Part shown: piece after piece, positions 1 to 6,644 of the stretch
Layout: each line of letters begins with the position of its first letter
Position numbering within the stretch: position 1 is the first letter of the stretch
Assembly (NCBI GenBank): GCA_009782655.1
Contig: WRIQ01000022.1
Span: forward strand, 1-10,861
DNA: 10,861 bases
Source: Prolixibacteraceae bacterium
GTDB lineage: Bacteria > Bacteroidota > Bacteroidia > Bacteroidales > Prolixibacteraceae
Direction of reading: 5' to 3'
Made by a program: the position numbers and the translations under genes
The notes under the pieces: model-generated
Told to the model about the DNA's origin: nothing
Databases searched by the model: none
The model's input: the letters and a program-made list of their open reading frames with translations, nothing else

Positions 1-1028
1 TGATAGCGCAATCCGCCGGCATGGATATGCGCAGGTGCGAAATTATGTCCGAGCGTGTACATCGGAAGAAGTGGCGTATATCCGGCTTCGTCGCCGAAAT
101 CGTATTGAAACACGCCACGTGTCAGTTTGGGACACGATGCGGGCTCAGCGGCGATAAAGCGTGTTTCCTTTCCGTTAAGGATATTGTGCCGCATAAATGG
201 AAACGAGATTCCGCCAAAGTTGGAACCACCGCCAAAGCAGGCGACAACTACATCGGGATATTCGTCAGCCATTGCCATTTGCTTTTCTGCTTCCAAACCG
301 ATAACTGTCTGGTGCAAAACAACATGATTCATTACGCTCCCCAATGTGTATTTGCAATTTGGCACGCTTTGCGCCAGTTCAATAGCTTCCGAGATGGCTG
401 TGCCGAGACTTCCCTGGTAGGTGGGCGTGTGGGTCAGTATTTTACGTCCTGCTTTGGTCGACATGCTGGGCGAGGCAATCACCTGAGCGCCCCAGGCCTG
501 CATCAGCGAGCGACGGTAAGGTTTCTGCTCGTAGCTCACCTTTACCATATAAACCGCCAGTTCGAGGCCGAAAACTTTTGCTGCATACGAAAGGGCTGTT
601 CCCCATTGTCCCGCGCCCGTTTCGGTGGTGATATTGGTCAGCCCTTCTTTTTTACAATAATAAGCTTGCGCCAATGCCGAATTCAGTTTGTGCGACCCAA
701 CGGGGCTTACGCTTTCGTTTTTGAAATAGATGTGCGCCGGCGTATTCAGTGCTTTTTCAAGGCCATAGGCACGCACAAGCGGCGTCGAGCGGTACACTTT
801 ATACTGCTCTCGCACTTCGTCGGGAATATCAACCCATGCGTCGGTGGTGTTCAACTCCTGTTTTGATACTTCCTCCGCAAAAATCGGAAATAAGTCTTCC
901 TGACTCAATGGTTGTTTTGTTCCCGGATGGAGAATTGGCAAGGGTTTATTCTCCATATCGGCCATGATGTTATACCATTGCATGGGAATTTCGTCTTCAC
1001 TCAGAAAAAATCTTTTTTGCTTTTTCAT
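1..1028 (-). CDS. trpB: Tryptophan synthase beta chain, TrpB2-type (3' end cut by window)
   Basis: PLP enzyme that joins indole to L-serine to give L-tryptophan in the cytoplasm. The first 342 residues are in the window; the frame is open at base 1, and about 100 residues are probably missing. It starts at ATG 1028 with MKKQKRFFLSEDEIP. The long N-terminal extension before the PLP lysine is typical of the TrpB2 subgroup. The PLP lysine is K114 in VGSHKLNSA (bases 687-689). ETGAGQWG lies at 136-143, the phosphate-binding glycine loop FGGGSNFGG at 265-273, and the TrpB2-like GHNFAPAHIHAGGLRY at 327-342. No frameshift or lost key residue is seen. There is no trpA or other trp gene to its right; the left side is outside the window. 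Its leader carries a Trp-rich peptide and a terminator, which suggests control by tryptophanyl-tRNA charging. TrpB2 proteins often work without TrpA, as indole-salvage enzymes, but that role is inferred here. Confidence 0.93.
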   Translation of the reverse strand, partial: MKKQKRFFLSEDEIPMQWYNIMADMENKPLPILHPGTKQPLSQEDLFPIFAEEVSKQELNTTDAWVDIPDEVREQYKVYRSTPLVRAYGLEKALNTPAHIYFKNESVSPVGSHKLNSALAQAYYCKKEGLTNITTETGAGQWGTALSYAAKVFGLELAVYMVKVSYEQKPYRRSLMQAWGAQVIASPSMSTKAGRKILTHTPTYQGSLGTAISEAIELAQSVPNCKYTLGSVMNHVVLHQTVIGLEAEKQMAMADEYPDVVVACFGGGSNFGGISFPFMRHNILNGKETRFIAAEPASCPKLTRGVFQYDFGDEAGYTPLLPMYTLGHNFAPAHIHAGGLRY

Positions 1029-1126
1029 CTTTGTAATTTTTTTTGTTATAAAGCCTTAGATAATCGGGATTTTCACTTTTACATCTTTCATACTTTCCAG
1101 CTTTTCACTTGTTTTTATTTTTTTGC

Positions 1127-1179
1127 TGTTCACCGAAAACAAAGCGGCCTGTCGTTTTCGGTAAACAACAGGCCGCTTT
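1127..1179. repeat. Two interlocked inverted repeats
   Basis: In plus-strand order the arms are A (1127-1140, TGTTCACCGAAAAC), B (1141-1152), one base, A' (1154-1167, GTTTTCGGTAAACA) and B' (1168-1179). B pairs with B' over 12 of 12 positions. A pairs with A' over 13 of 14, and the remaining position is a G-U pair in the minus-strand RNA. The order A-B-A'-B' means the two hairpins interlock with almost no connecting bases. Full-length stems therefore cannot coexist easily, and the RNA must choose between two folds or form a partial pseudoknot. Confidence 0.85.
1135..1179 (-). terminator. Intrinsic terminator / attenuator hairpin before trpB
   Basis: On the minus strand AAAGCGGCCTGT (1179-1168) pairs perfectly over 12 bp with ACAGGCCGCTTT (1152-1141), leaving a 15-nt loop. 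The U-rich tract CTTTGTTTTC follows, overlapping the end of the stem. On the plus strand the same stem is followed by TTTT, so it could work in both directions. Because a promoter and a Trp-rich peptide lie upstream, it is better read as an attenuator of trpB than as the infB terminator, although it could also stop infB transcripts. Confidence 0.7.
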
Positions 1180-1214
1180 TCAATATTTAATTCTTTCTCA
1201 ACAATACATATAAG

Positions 1215-1283
1215 CTACCCCAAATTGCTTACCACAACCGAAATCTGCCAAAGCCACCAATATGTATTATTCATTAAATTCAT
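1215..1283 (-). CDS. Trp-rich leader peptide (22 aa)
   Basis: ATG at 1283-1281 and TAG at 1217-1215 enclose 22 codons beginning MNLMNNTYWWLWQ. Codons 9, 10 and 12 are TGG (1259-1257, 1256-1254, 1250-1248), so three of four adjacent codons are for tryptophan, the rarest amino acid. The ATG sits about 17 nt after the predicted transcription start, in an A-rich context that suits Bacteroidota initiation. The peptide precedes a tryptophan synthase gene and a hairpin terminator, as in known trp leader peptides. It has no expected function beyond sensing charged tRNA-Trp. A chance occurrence is possible but unlikely given the position and the match between amino acid and pathway. Confidence 0.75.
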   Translation of the reverse strand: MNLMNNTYWWLWQISVVVSNLG

Positions 1284-1305
1284 TTTTTATCGTTGATTTA
1301 AGTTG

Positions 1306-1334
1306 CAAAGTTATGGATTCTTTTTCAAATCAAA
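1306..1334 (-). promoter_or_regulatory. Bacteroidota-type promoter of the trp leader and trpB
   Basis: On the minus strand TTTG (1334-1331) is followed after 17 bases by TAACTTTG (1313-1306). This fits the -33 TTTG and -7 TAnnTTTG elements used by the main sigma factor of this phylum. The expected start is near 1300, just upstream of the leader peptide ATG at 1283. It lies in the gap after infB, so trpB can be expressed independently of the rimP-nusA-infB operon. Bases 1335-1436, between this element and the infB stop, show no convincing terminator. Confidence 0.65.
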
Positions 1335-1436
1335 AGCATTTTGCACGCTTTGTTATCAAAATGTTATTTGGCAATGTTTTGCCCGATGCCTGATACGCAA
1401 CTGCGGATTCAAAACCTGTGCGCCGAACGCCGGGAA

Positions 1437-4400
1437 TTACAACTGTTTTGCCACTTCCACTTCTTGGAACGATTCTATGTTGTCGCCAACTTTTATGTCG
1501 TTGAAATTCTCAATATTTAAACCGCATTCATAACCGTTCTTTATTTCGCGGACATCTTCTTTGAAACGTTTCAGCGATCCCAAATGTCCGGTGTAAATCA
1601 CAATTCCGTTGCGGATGACACGCACTTTGTTGTTGCGGGTTATTTTCCCGTCGCGGACAATACATCCGGCTACGGTTCCCACTTTGGTAATTTTGAATGT
1701 TTCAAGAACTTCGGCCGTACCAACAATCTCCTCTTTTATGTCGGGCGAAAGCATACCTTGCATAGCGGCCTTAATTTCGTTGATGGCGTCATAGATGATT
1801 GAGTACAGGCGGACGTCTATTTGTTCTTTCTCGGCAAGTTTGCGTGCATTCACCGAGGGCCGCACCTGAAATCCCACTACAATGGCTTCGGAGGCCGACG
1901 CCAGCATGATGTCGGATTCGGAAATCTGTCCCACGGCCTTGTGTATCACGTTCACCTGAATTTCCTCTGTCGACAGTTTGATGAGCGAATCGGACAATGC
2001 CTCTATTGAGCCGTCCACGTCGCCTTTGACGATGAGGTTCAGCTCTTGGAAGTTGCCGATGGCGATGCGCCGCCCTATTTCGTCAAGTGTGATATGTTTC
2101 TGTGTGCGCAATCCCTGTTCACGGGCCAGTTGTTCGCGTTTATTGGCTATTTGTCGGGCTTCGCGTTCGGCTTCCATCACATGGAATTTATCGCCTGCCT
2201 GCGGTGCTCCGTCAAGTCCGAGGATGATACACGGTTCGGATGGGCCGGCGCTGTCTATTTTCTGGTTACGTTCGTTGAACATCGCTTTGACGTGTCCGTA
2301 ATATTGTCCTGAAAGTACAATGTCGCTTCCTTTGAGTGTGCCGCTTTGTACCAGCACGGTGGCCACATATCCGCGCCCTTTGTCGAGCGACGATTCTATG
2401 ATTGTTCCGGAGGCGCGTTTATTGGGATTTGCCTTCAGGTCGAGGATTTCGGCTTCGAGAAGTACTTTCTCCAAAAGTTCGTTGACATTGATTCCCTTTT
2501 TGGCAGAGATGTCCTGCGATTGATATTTGCCACCCCATTCTTCAACCAGATAGTTCATCGCGGCCAGCGCTTCTTTTATTTTTTCGGGATTTGCACCGGC
2601 CTTATCAATTTTATTGATGGCGAAAACAATGGGAACGCCTGCTGCCGATGCGTGGTTTATAGCCTCAATGGTTTGCGGCATCACGTTATCGTCGGCGGCG
2701 ACAATGATGATGGCGATGTCGGTGATCTGTGCTCCGCGGGCACGCATGGCCGTGAAAGCTTCGTGCCCGGGCGTATCAAGAAATGTGATTTGCCGCCCGT
2801 CGGGAAGTTCCACGTTATAGGCGCCGATGTGCTGCGTAATTCCGCCTGCTTCTCCGGCAATGACGTTGGTGTCCCGGATGTAGTCGAGTAACGATGTTTT
2901 ACCGTGATCGACGTGTCCCATCACCGTCACAATGGGCGGACGCGGCAGCAGGTCTTCGTCTCTATCAGTTTCCTCTTCGATGGCTTCCTGAATTTCTACG
3001 CTGACAAATTCTACCTGATAGCCGAATTCGTCGGCCACCAACGACATGGTTTCGGCATCGAGGCGCTGGTTGATGGAGACTATCAGTCCGAGGCTCATCA
3101 GGGCCGAGATAATTTTCGTTACCGGCACATTCATCATGGTGGCCAGTTCGTTTACGGAAACAAATTCCGTGATTTTCAGAACGTTTCTCTGCTGGTCTTT
3201 GATTTCAGCTTCGGCTGCCGCCCGTTCGATGTTGATGGCGCGTTTTTCCCGCCTGTATTTCGAGCCTTTCGATTTTCCGCCTTTACTGGTTAGCCGCGCC
3301 AACGTATCTTTTATCTGCTTCTGTACATCTTCTTCGTTGACCTCTTTTTTCAAAAGTTTTTTCTTTTTCCCCGGCTTTTTATTGTCGTCGGTTTTTTTAC
3401 GGTCTTCGGGTTTCGCCGCTATGTTTACTTTTTCAGTATCTTTCTTGATGCGTTTGCGCCGTTTTTTCTTGCCAGAACGCTCATTGTCGACGCTGGGCGT
3501 TTTTTTATCCCGTTCGGGAGGAAGGTCTATTTTCCCAACAATGGTTGGCCCCGTCAGCTTTTCGATATTTGTTTTTATCAGCTCTTCATTTTTTTCCGGC
3601 TGGCGGCTTGTTTTAGCCGACTGTGGAACCGTTGAGCCTGCGCTCTTTTCTGCTTCGGGGCGGGTTTGTCGGCGTGCTTCTTTCTCTTTCTGCTTCCGCA
3701 GCTTTCTCTCTTTGTCGCGATCTTCCTTGCTTTTTTTTGCCGGCCGGGTTTTGGTATTTAACTGTTCAAGATCGATTTTGCCGATAACTTTCGGTTCGTC
3801 AACTTTCGGGATATCCGTTTGGATATGCTTTTCTTCTTCAACTTCTGTAATCACGGGTGTTACTTCTTCGCTAATTGATTGAGGTACTTTTTCTTTCGCC
3901 TTTACGGTTGCTTTTTGTACAACTTCTGCGGGTTTTTCTTCAGGTTTTTCCTCTCTGGGAGGTATTTCTTCTTTTTTCTCTTCTGTTTCAGTTTTGAGGG
4001 TTGGTTTTTCCGATTCCGGTTTTTGTTCTTTTTCTCGAGGTTGCGCTTTGGGTTTGGTTTCTTTTTCCTTTTCTTTTTTGGGTTTATTCCTGAGTCCCAA
4101 TTCGTCGAGGTCGATTTTGTCGACAATTTTCAGTGGAGAAAAGGCCTCCGCTTTGTCCTCTTTTTCCAGCTCTTTTTCGATTTTTTCGGACGTTGCTTTG
4201 GGAGTGGCAATTTTTTCAACCGTTTTTTGAGATTGTACCGCTGCCGCCGCCGATTTTCTCAAATCTTTCACTTCGATAACGCCATCGTTGTAATCTTCGT
4301 CCGGTTCTTCTTTTTTGGGAATGTCGTCGAGGGTAATCGATTCTTTTTTAGTGCGTTGCTGGCGCAGCGTTATCTGTTCCGATTCGCGCTTCAGGTTGAT

Positions 4401-4571
4401 GTCGCTCCGATATTCTTTTTCCAGCAAGTGGCAGATATCTTCAGACACTTTTGTATTGGGGTTGGGGTCAATGTCATGACCCTTTTTATGCAGGAAGTCG
4501 ACTATCGTCTGGATTCCCACATTAAATTCTTTAGCGAGTTTACTTAATCTTTGTGCGTTGCCTGCAGCCAT
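1437..4571 (-). CDS. infB: Translation initiation factor IF-2
   Basis: GTPase that places initiator fMet-tRNA on the 30S subunit and promotes subunit joining. It has 1044 residues and starts at ATG 4571. The N-terminal IF2_N helical domain (about 6-54, [20 protein letters not shown]) is followed by a Lys/Glu/Pro-rich, probably disordered linker (about 60-445). A second IF2_N-like domain spans about 468-525. The G domain has G1 GHVDHGKT at 552-559, G2 GGITQHIG at 576-583, G3 DTPGH at 599-603, G4 NKID at 653-656 and G5 SAK at 689-691. Domains II, III and C2 (the fMet-tRNA-binding end) follow to 1044. All GTPase motifs are intact. The linker is much longer than in most phyla but usual for Bacteroidota, and it holds three copies of a KIDL motif. 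The gene lies 78 bp after nusA in the conserved rimP-nusA-infB order. Its A-rich coding strand reflects the Lys/Glu linker and is not a sign of transfer. Confidence 0.98.
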   Translation of the reverse strand: MAAGNAQRLSKLAKEFNVGIQTIVDFLHKKGHDIDPNPNTKVSEDICHLLEKEYRSDINLKRESEQITLRQQRTKKESITLDDIPKKEEPDEDYNDGVIEVKDLRKSAAAAVQSQKTVEKIATPKATSEKIEKELEKEDKAEAFSPLKIVDKIDLDELGLRNKPKKEKEKETKPKAQPREKEQKPESEKPTLKTETEEKKEEIPPREEKPEEKPAEVVQKATVKAKEKVPQSISEEVTPVITEVEEEKHIQTDIPKVDEPKVIGKIDLEQLNTKTRPAKKSKEDRDKERKLRKQKEKEARRQTRPEAEKSAGSTVPQSAKTSRQPEKNEELIKTNIEKLTGPTIVGKIDLPPERDKKTPSVDNERSGKKKRRKRIKKDTEKVNIAAKPEDRKKTDDNKKPGKKKKLLKKEVNEEDVQKQIKDTLARLTSKGGKSKGSKYRREKRAINIERAAAEAEIKDQQRNVLKITEFVSVNELATMMNVPVTKIISALMSLGLIVSINQRLDAETMSLVADEFGYQVEFVSVEIQEAIEEETDRDEDLLPRPPIVTVMGHVDHGKTSLLDYIRDTNVIAGEAGGITQHIGAYNVELPDGRQITFLDTPGHEAFTAMRARGAQITDIAIIIVAADDNVMPQTIEAINHASAAGVPIVFAINKIDKAGANPEKIKEALAAMNYLVEEWGGKYQSQDISAKKGINVNELLEKVLLEAEILDLKANPNKRASGTIIESSLDKGRGYVATVLVQSGTLKGSDIVLSGQYYGHVKAMFNERNQKIDSAGPSEPCIILGLDGAPQAGDKFHVMEAEREARQIANKREQLAREQGLRTQKHITLDEIGRRIAIGNFQELNLIVKGDVDGSIEALSDSLIKLSTEEIQVNVIHKAVGQISESDIMLASASEAIVVGFQVRPSVNARKLAEKEQIDVRLYSIIYDAINEIKAAMQGMLSPDIKEEIVGTAEVLETFKITKVGTVAGCIVRDGKITRNNKVRVIRNGIVIYTGHLGSLKRFKEDVREIKNGYECGLNIENFNDIKVGDNIESFQEVEVAKQL
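3522..4124 (-). repeat. Three KIDL motifs in the IF-2 linker
   Basis: Within the charged IF-2 linker a short hydrophobic motif recurs three times: VDKIDLDEL at residues 150-158 (4124-4098), [10 protein letters not shown] at 262-271 (3788-3759) and IVGKIDL at 344-350 (3542-3522). The surrounding sequence is low-complexity Lys/Glu, so these islands stand out as possible binding motifs. Spacing is about 112 and 82 residues. Confidence 0.7.
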
Positions 4572-4597
4572 AAGTCTCTAAAATAATTTTTAATATG

Positions 4598-4613
4598 CTG
4601 TATCGGTATACAG
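4598..4613. repeat. Small perfect hairpin in the nusA-infB spacer
   Basis: CTGTAT-CGGT-ATACAG forms a 6-bp stem with a 4-base loop in the middle of the 78-bp nusA-infB spacer. No T-tract follows on the minus strand, so it is not an intrinsic terminator. It may be an RNA processing site, an operator or chance. The rest of the spacer is AT-rich with no clear promoter. Confidence 0.3.
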
Positions 4614-4649
4614 ATTGTTCGTCTTTAACTGACTTTTAATTTTCCCGTA

Positions 4650-5885
4650 TTAGTCAAATTCCGATTTTAATATTTTCCGAACCTCGTCGATGGTTTCTTC
4701 TTCCAAATCGGTTCGTTTTATCAGATCTTCGCGCGACATGTTGAGTACGCTTTTCGCCGTATCACATCCGATGGCTTTGAGTTCGTCGATTATCCAGCTT
4801 TCTATTTCGTCGGAAAATTCGTCGATATTGACATCTTCGTCATCTTCTTCGATTTCGCGGTATACGTCAATTTCGTATCCTGTGAGCTGGCCTGCCAGTT
4901 TTATGTTGAGGCCGCCTTTCCCTATGGCCAGCGACACTTCGGTGGGATTCAGGTAAACGTCGGCTTTTTTCGATGTTTCATTAATTTTTATACTGTTGAT
5001 TTTTGCCGGGCTGAGCGCTCTGCGAATATAAAGCTGTATGTTAGGCGAATAGTTGATGACGTCAATGTTTTCGTTTCTCAACTCGCGTACAACTCCGTGA
5101 ATGCGCGATCCTTTCATGCCTACACAGGCGCCCACCGGATCGATGCGTTCATCGTAGGATTCAACAGCTATTTTGGCTCTTTCTCCGGGCATACGGACAA
5201 TTTTCTTGATGGTTATCAATCCGTCGAAAATCTCCGGAATCTCGAGTTCAAACAGTCTTTCGAGGAATACAGGCGAAGTACGCGACAGAATAATGATGGG
5301 TGCGTTGTTGCGCATTTCTACTTTGATAACGACAGCCCTCACCGAATCGCCCTTGCGGAAAAAATCGGAGGGTATCTGTTCGTTTTTGGGCAGCAGAAGT
5401 TCGTTCCCTTCGTCGTCCAGAACGAGAATTTCCTTTTTCCAAACCTGATATACTTCACCGGCCACAATGTCGCCGATTCTTTTCTTGTATTTGCCGTATA
5501 TATGGTCTTTTTCGAGTTCCATGATTTTCCCTGCAAGGTTTTGCCTCAGATTGAGAATAGCCCTGCGCCCAAAATCGGTGAGTTTGACTTCGTCAACCAC
5601 TTCTTCGCCTACTTCGTAGTCGGAGTCGATTCTTTTTGCTTCCGATAGTTTTATCTCTTTCCCCGGATCTTCAAATTCTCTGTCTTCCACAACAATGCGG
5701 TTTCTCCATATTTCCAGGTCTCCCTTGTCGACATTGATGATGATGTCAAAATTTTCGTCGCTGCCGAATTGTCGTATCAAAACGCTACGAAAAACGTCTT
5801 CGAGCACGCTCATCATGGTTGCCCTGTCAATATTTTTCAGTTCCTTAAATTCTGAAAAAGTTTCTATCAGATTCATATTATCCAT
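4650..5885 (-). CDS. nusA: Transcription termination/antitermination factor NusA
   Basis: RNA-polymerase-associated factor that affects pausing, termination and antitermination. It has 411 residues. Domains in order: the polymerase-binding N-terminal domain (about 1-130), the S1 domain (about 135-200), KH1 (about 205-285, with GACVGMKGSRI at 252-262) and KH2 (about 290-345, with AIGKGGLNIKLAG at 320-332). An acidic stretch (346-360) leads to a short helical C-terminus (362-411). It lacks the two full acidic-repeat domains that make E. coli NusA about 495 residues, as is normal in this phylum. The start is taken at ATG 5885 (MDNMNLIETF); an in-frame ATG at 5876 is an alternative, but the longer form resembles related proteins. 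A GGGG lies close upstream. It follows the rimP stop by 12 bases and precedes infB, consistent with co-transcription. Confidence 0.97.
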   Translation of the reverse strand: MDNMNLIETFSEFKELKNIDRATMMSVLEDVFRSVLIRQFGSDENFDIIINVDKGDLEIWRNRIVVEDREFEDPGKEIKLSEAKRIDSDYEVGEEVVDEVKLTDFGRRAILNLRQNLAGKIMELEKDHIYGKYKKRIGDIVAGEVYQVWKKEILVLDDEGNELLLPKNEQIPSDFFRKGDSVRAVVIKVEMRNNAPIIILSRTSPVFLERLFELEIPEIFDGLITIKKIVRMPGERAKIAVESYDERIDPVGACVGMKGSRIHGVVRELRNENIDVINYSPNIQLYIRRALSPAKINSIKINETSKKADVYLNPTEVSLAIGKGGLNIKLAGQLTGYEIDVYREIEEDDEDVNIDEFSDEIESWIIDELKAIGCDTAKSVLNMSREDLIKRTDLEEETIDEVRKILKSEFD

Positions 5886-5897
5886 GTTACCCCGAAT

Positions 5898-6362
5898 TTA
5901 TATGAAAGAAATTATAACCTTTGCTTTTTTAATGTCCTTGTATGAAATGGCGTGCGACGTTGTTACCTGCCGTTTTTTTCCGTCGCCCCCGACTTTTTCC
6001 GTCGAAGTTACCAATAACGAAATCCCGTCGTAGCCGCTTTCTGTGAGCTGTCCTTTCAGTACGTCGCCGCCGTTGAGGGTTACCTCCACCTCGCGACCTT
6101 CGTTCTTGCGGTATTGCTCGCGCACTTTAAAGGGCTTGTCGGCGCCAGGCGACGAAACCTGCAACTCAAAATCTTCCTTGTCGCGATCCAAGCTACCTTC
6201 GATATGACGACTCACCTCCACGCATTGCTCGATGGTCAACCCCAAATAGCTGTCTATCTCGACACGAATCACATTACCCGGACTCACACTGACATCCACC
6301 AGAAACAGGTTTTCGTCCAGTTTCTCTTCGGCCAACCTCTCTATTTTCTTCTTATCAATCAT
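5898..6362 (-). CDS. rimP: Ribosome maturation factor RimP
   Basis: Assembly factor for the 30S ribosomal subunit. Two domains are expected and seen: an N-terminal alpha/beta domain (about 5-80), ending in the conserved-type motif LQVSSPGADKPF (67-78), and a C-terminal SH3-like beta domain (about 85-154, with GREVEVTLNGGDVLKGQL). The start is taken at ATG 6362 (MIDKKKIERLAEEKL), giving 154 residues, the usual family length. The frame is open further upstream to GTG 6398 and ATG 6386, but those 12 extra residues look unlike the family. They also lie in a GGGG/CCCC potential hairpin directly after the predicted promoter. It is the first gene of rimP-nusA-infB. Confidence 0.93.
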   Translation of the reverse strand: MIDKKKIERLAEEKLDENLFLVDVSVSPGNVIRVEIDSYLGLTIEQCVEVSRHIEGSLDRDKEDFELQVSSPGADKPFKVREQYRKNEGREVEVTLNGGDVLKGQLTESGYDGISLLVTSTEKVGGDGKKRQVTTSHAISYKDIKKAKVIISFI

Positions 6363-6423
6363 TATCTTTAATGAAATAGGGGACATTAAGCCCCCCACAC
6401 CAAGGTTTTTCCAAAATGCGCAG

Positions 6424-6431
6424 CAAAAGTA
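6424..6431 (-). promoter_or_regulatory. Candidate -7 box for the rimP-nusA-infB operon
   Basis: The minus strand reads TACTTTTG, matching TAnnTTTG, about 60 bases upstream of the rimP ATG at 6362. A transcription start near 6417 would be expected. No good TTTG or TTG element is seen 17-23 bases further upstream, so the promoter is weakly supported. Confidence 0.4.
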
Positions 6432-6552
6432 ATAAAAATCTGTATATAATTCTACTTTTCGACTTTAGTATTGGCTAAATATTATTTTTGGGTGCGTGAA
6501 AAACCAAATGCATTAATTTTTCAGTGATTGGGATGGGTTTTATCATACAAAA

Positions 6553-6599
6553 CAGGGAAATTCAATCCTCGAAAATGGAAACGGAGTTCGCTTTCCCTG
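6553..6599 (-). terminator. Possible terminator after the beta-barrel anti-sigma gene
   Basis: On the minus strand CAGGGAAA (6599-6592) pairs perfectly with TTTCCCTG (6560-6553) across a 31-nt loop and is followed by TTTTGT. It lies about 45 bases after the stop codon at 6645. The loop is long for an intrinsic terminator, but the T-rich tail is in the right place. The rest of the gap to rimP (6432-6552) is AT-rich and shows only a weak TGAAAAA / TTTTTCA inverted repeat (6497-6523). Confidence 0.4.
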
Positions 6600-6644
6600 A
6601 TTAACGGAAATCTTCGCTTTGCAAAAAAATCTAAAGTTTTTCCG

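Larger units (their letters stand above)
1029..1300 (-). promoter_or_regulatory. trpB leader with candidate Trp attenuator
   Basis: Untranslated leader of about 270 nt between the predicted transcription start (near 1300) and the trpB ATG at 1028. In transcript order it holds a 22-codon Trp-rich leader peptide (1283-1215), an AT-rich spacer (1214-1180), a GC-rich hairpin with a U-rich tract (1179-1135), a second interlocking inverted-repeat arm (1140-1127) and an A-rich run up to the ATG. The order of promoter, Trp-codon peptide, terminator and biosynthetic gene matches classical ribosome-mediated attenuation. If tryptophan is scarce, the ribosome would stall at the Trp codons and favour readthrough. 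If it is plentiful, the ribosome would reach the stop codon and the terminator would form. The elements are read directly from the sequence; the mechanism is inferred. No Shine-Dalgarno sequence precedes trpB, which is normal in this phylum. Confidence 0.72.

Noticed and set aside
21..866. A 281-codon plus-strand open frame at the left edge
   Set aside because: The opposite strand encodes a clear TrpB2 with all motifs; the plus-strand product resembles nothing.
1056..1091. An 11-codon ORF (MKDVKVKIPII) between the attenuator and trpB
   Set aside because: It has no amino-acid bias linked to tryptophan and nothing else supporting translation; such ORFs are expected by chance in an A-rich leader.
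1127..1179. Mobile-element end or attachment site as the reason for the inverted repeats
   Set aside because: No transposase, integrase or target-site duplication is nearby, and the position after a promoter and Trp leader peptide explains the terminator stem.
3046..4547. Long plus-strand open frames opposite infB, rich in Phe, Ser and Arg
   Set aside because: They are antisense shadows of the Lys/Glu-rich IF-2 linker; their composition is the mirror of that low-complexity coding sequence.
6363..6398. Upstream GTG (6398) or ATG (6386) starts for RimP
   Set aside because: The extra residues do not look like the family N-terminus, the region can form a GGGG/CCCC hairpin, and ATG 6362 gives the usual length.
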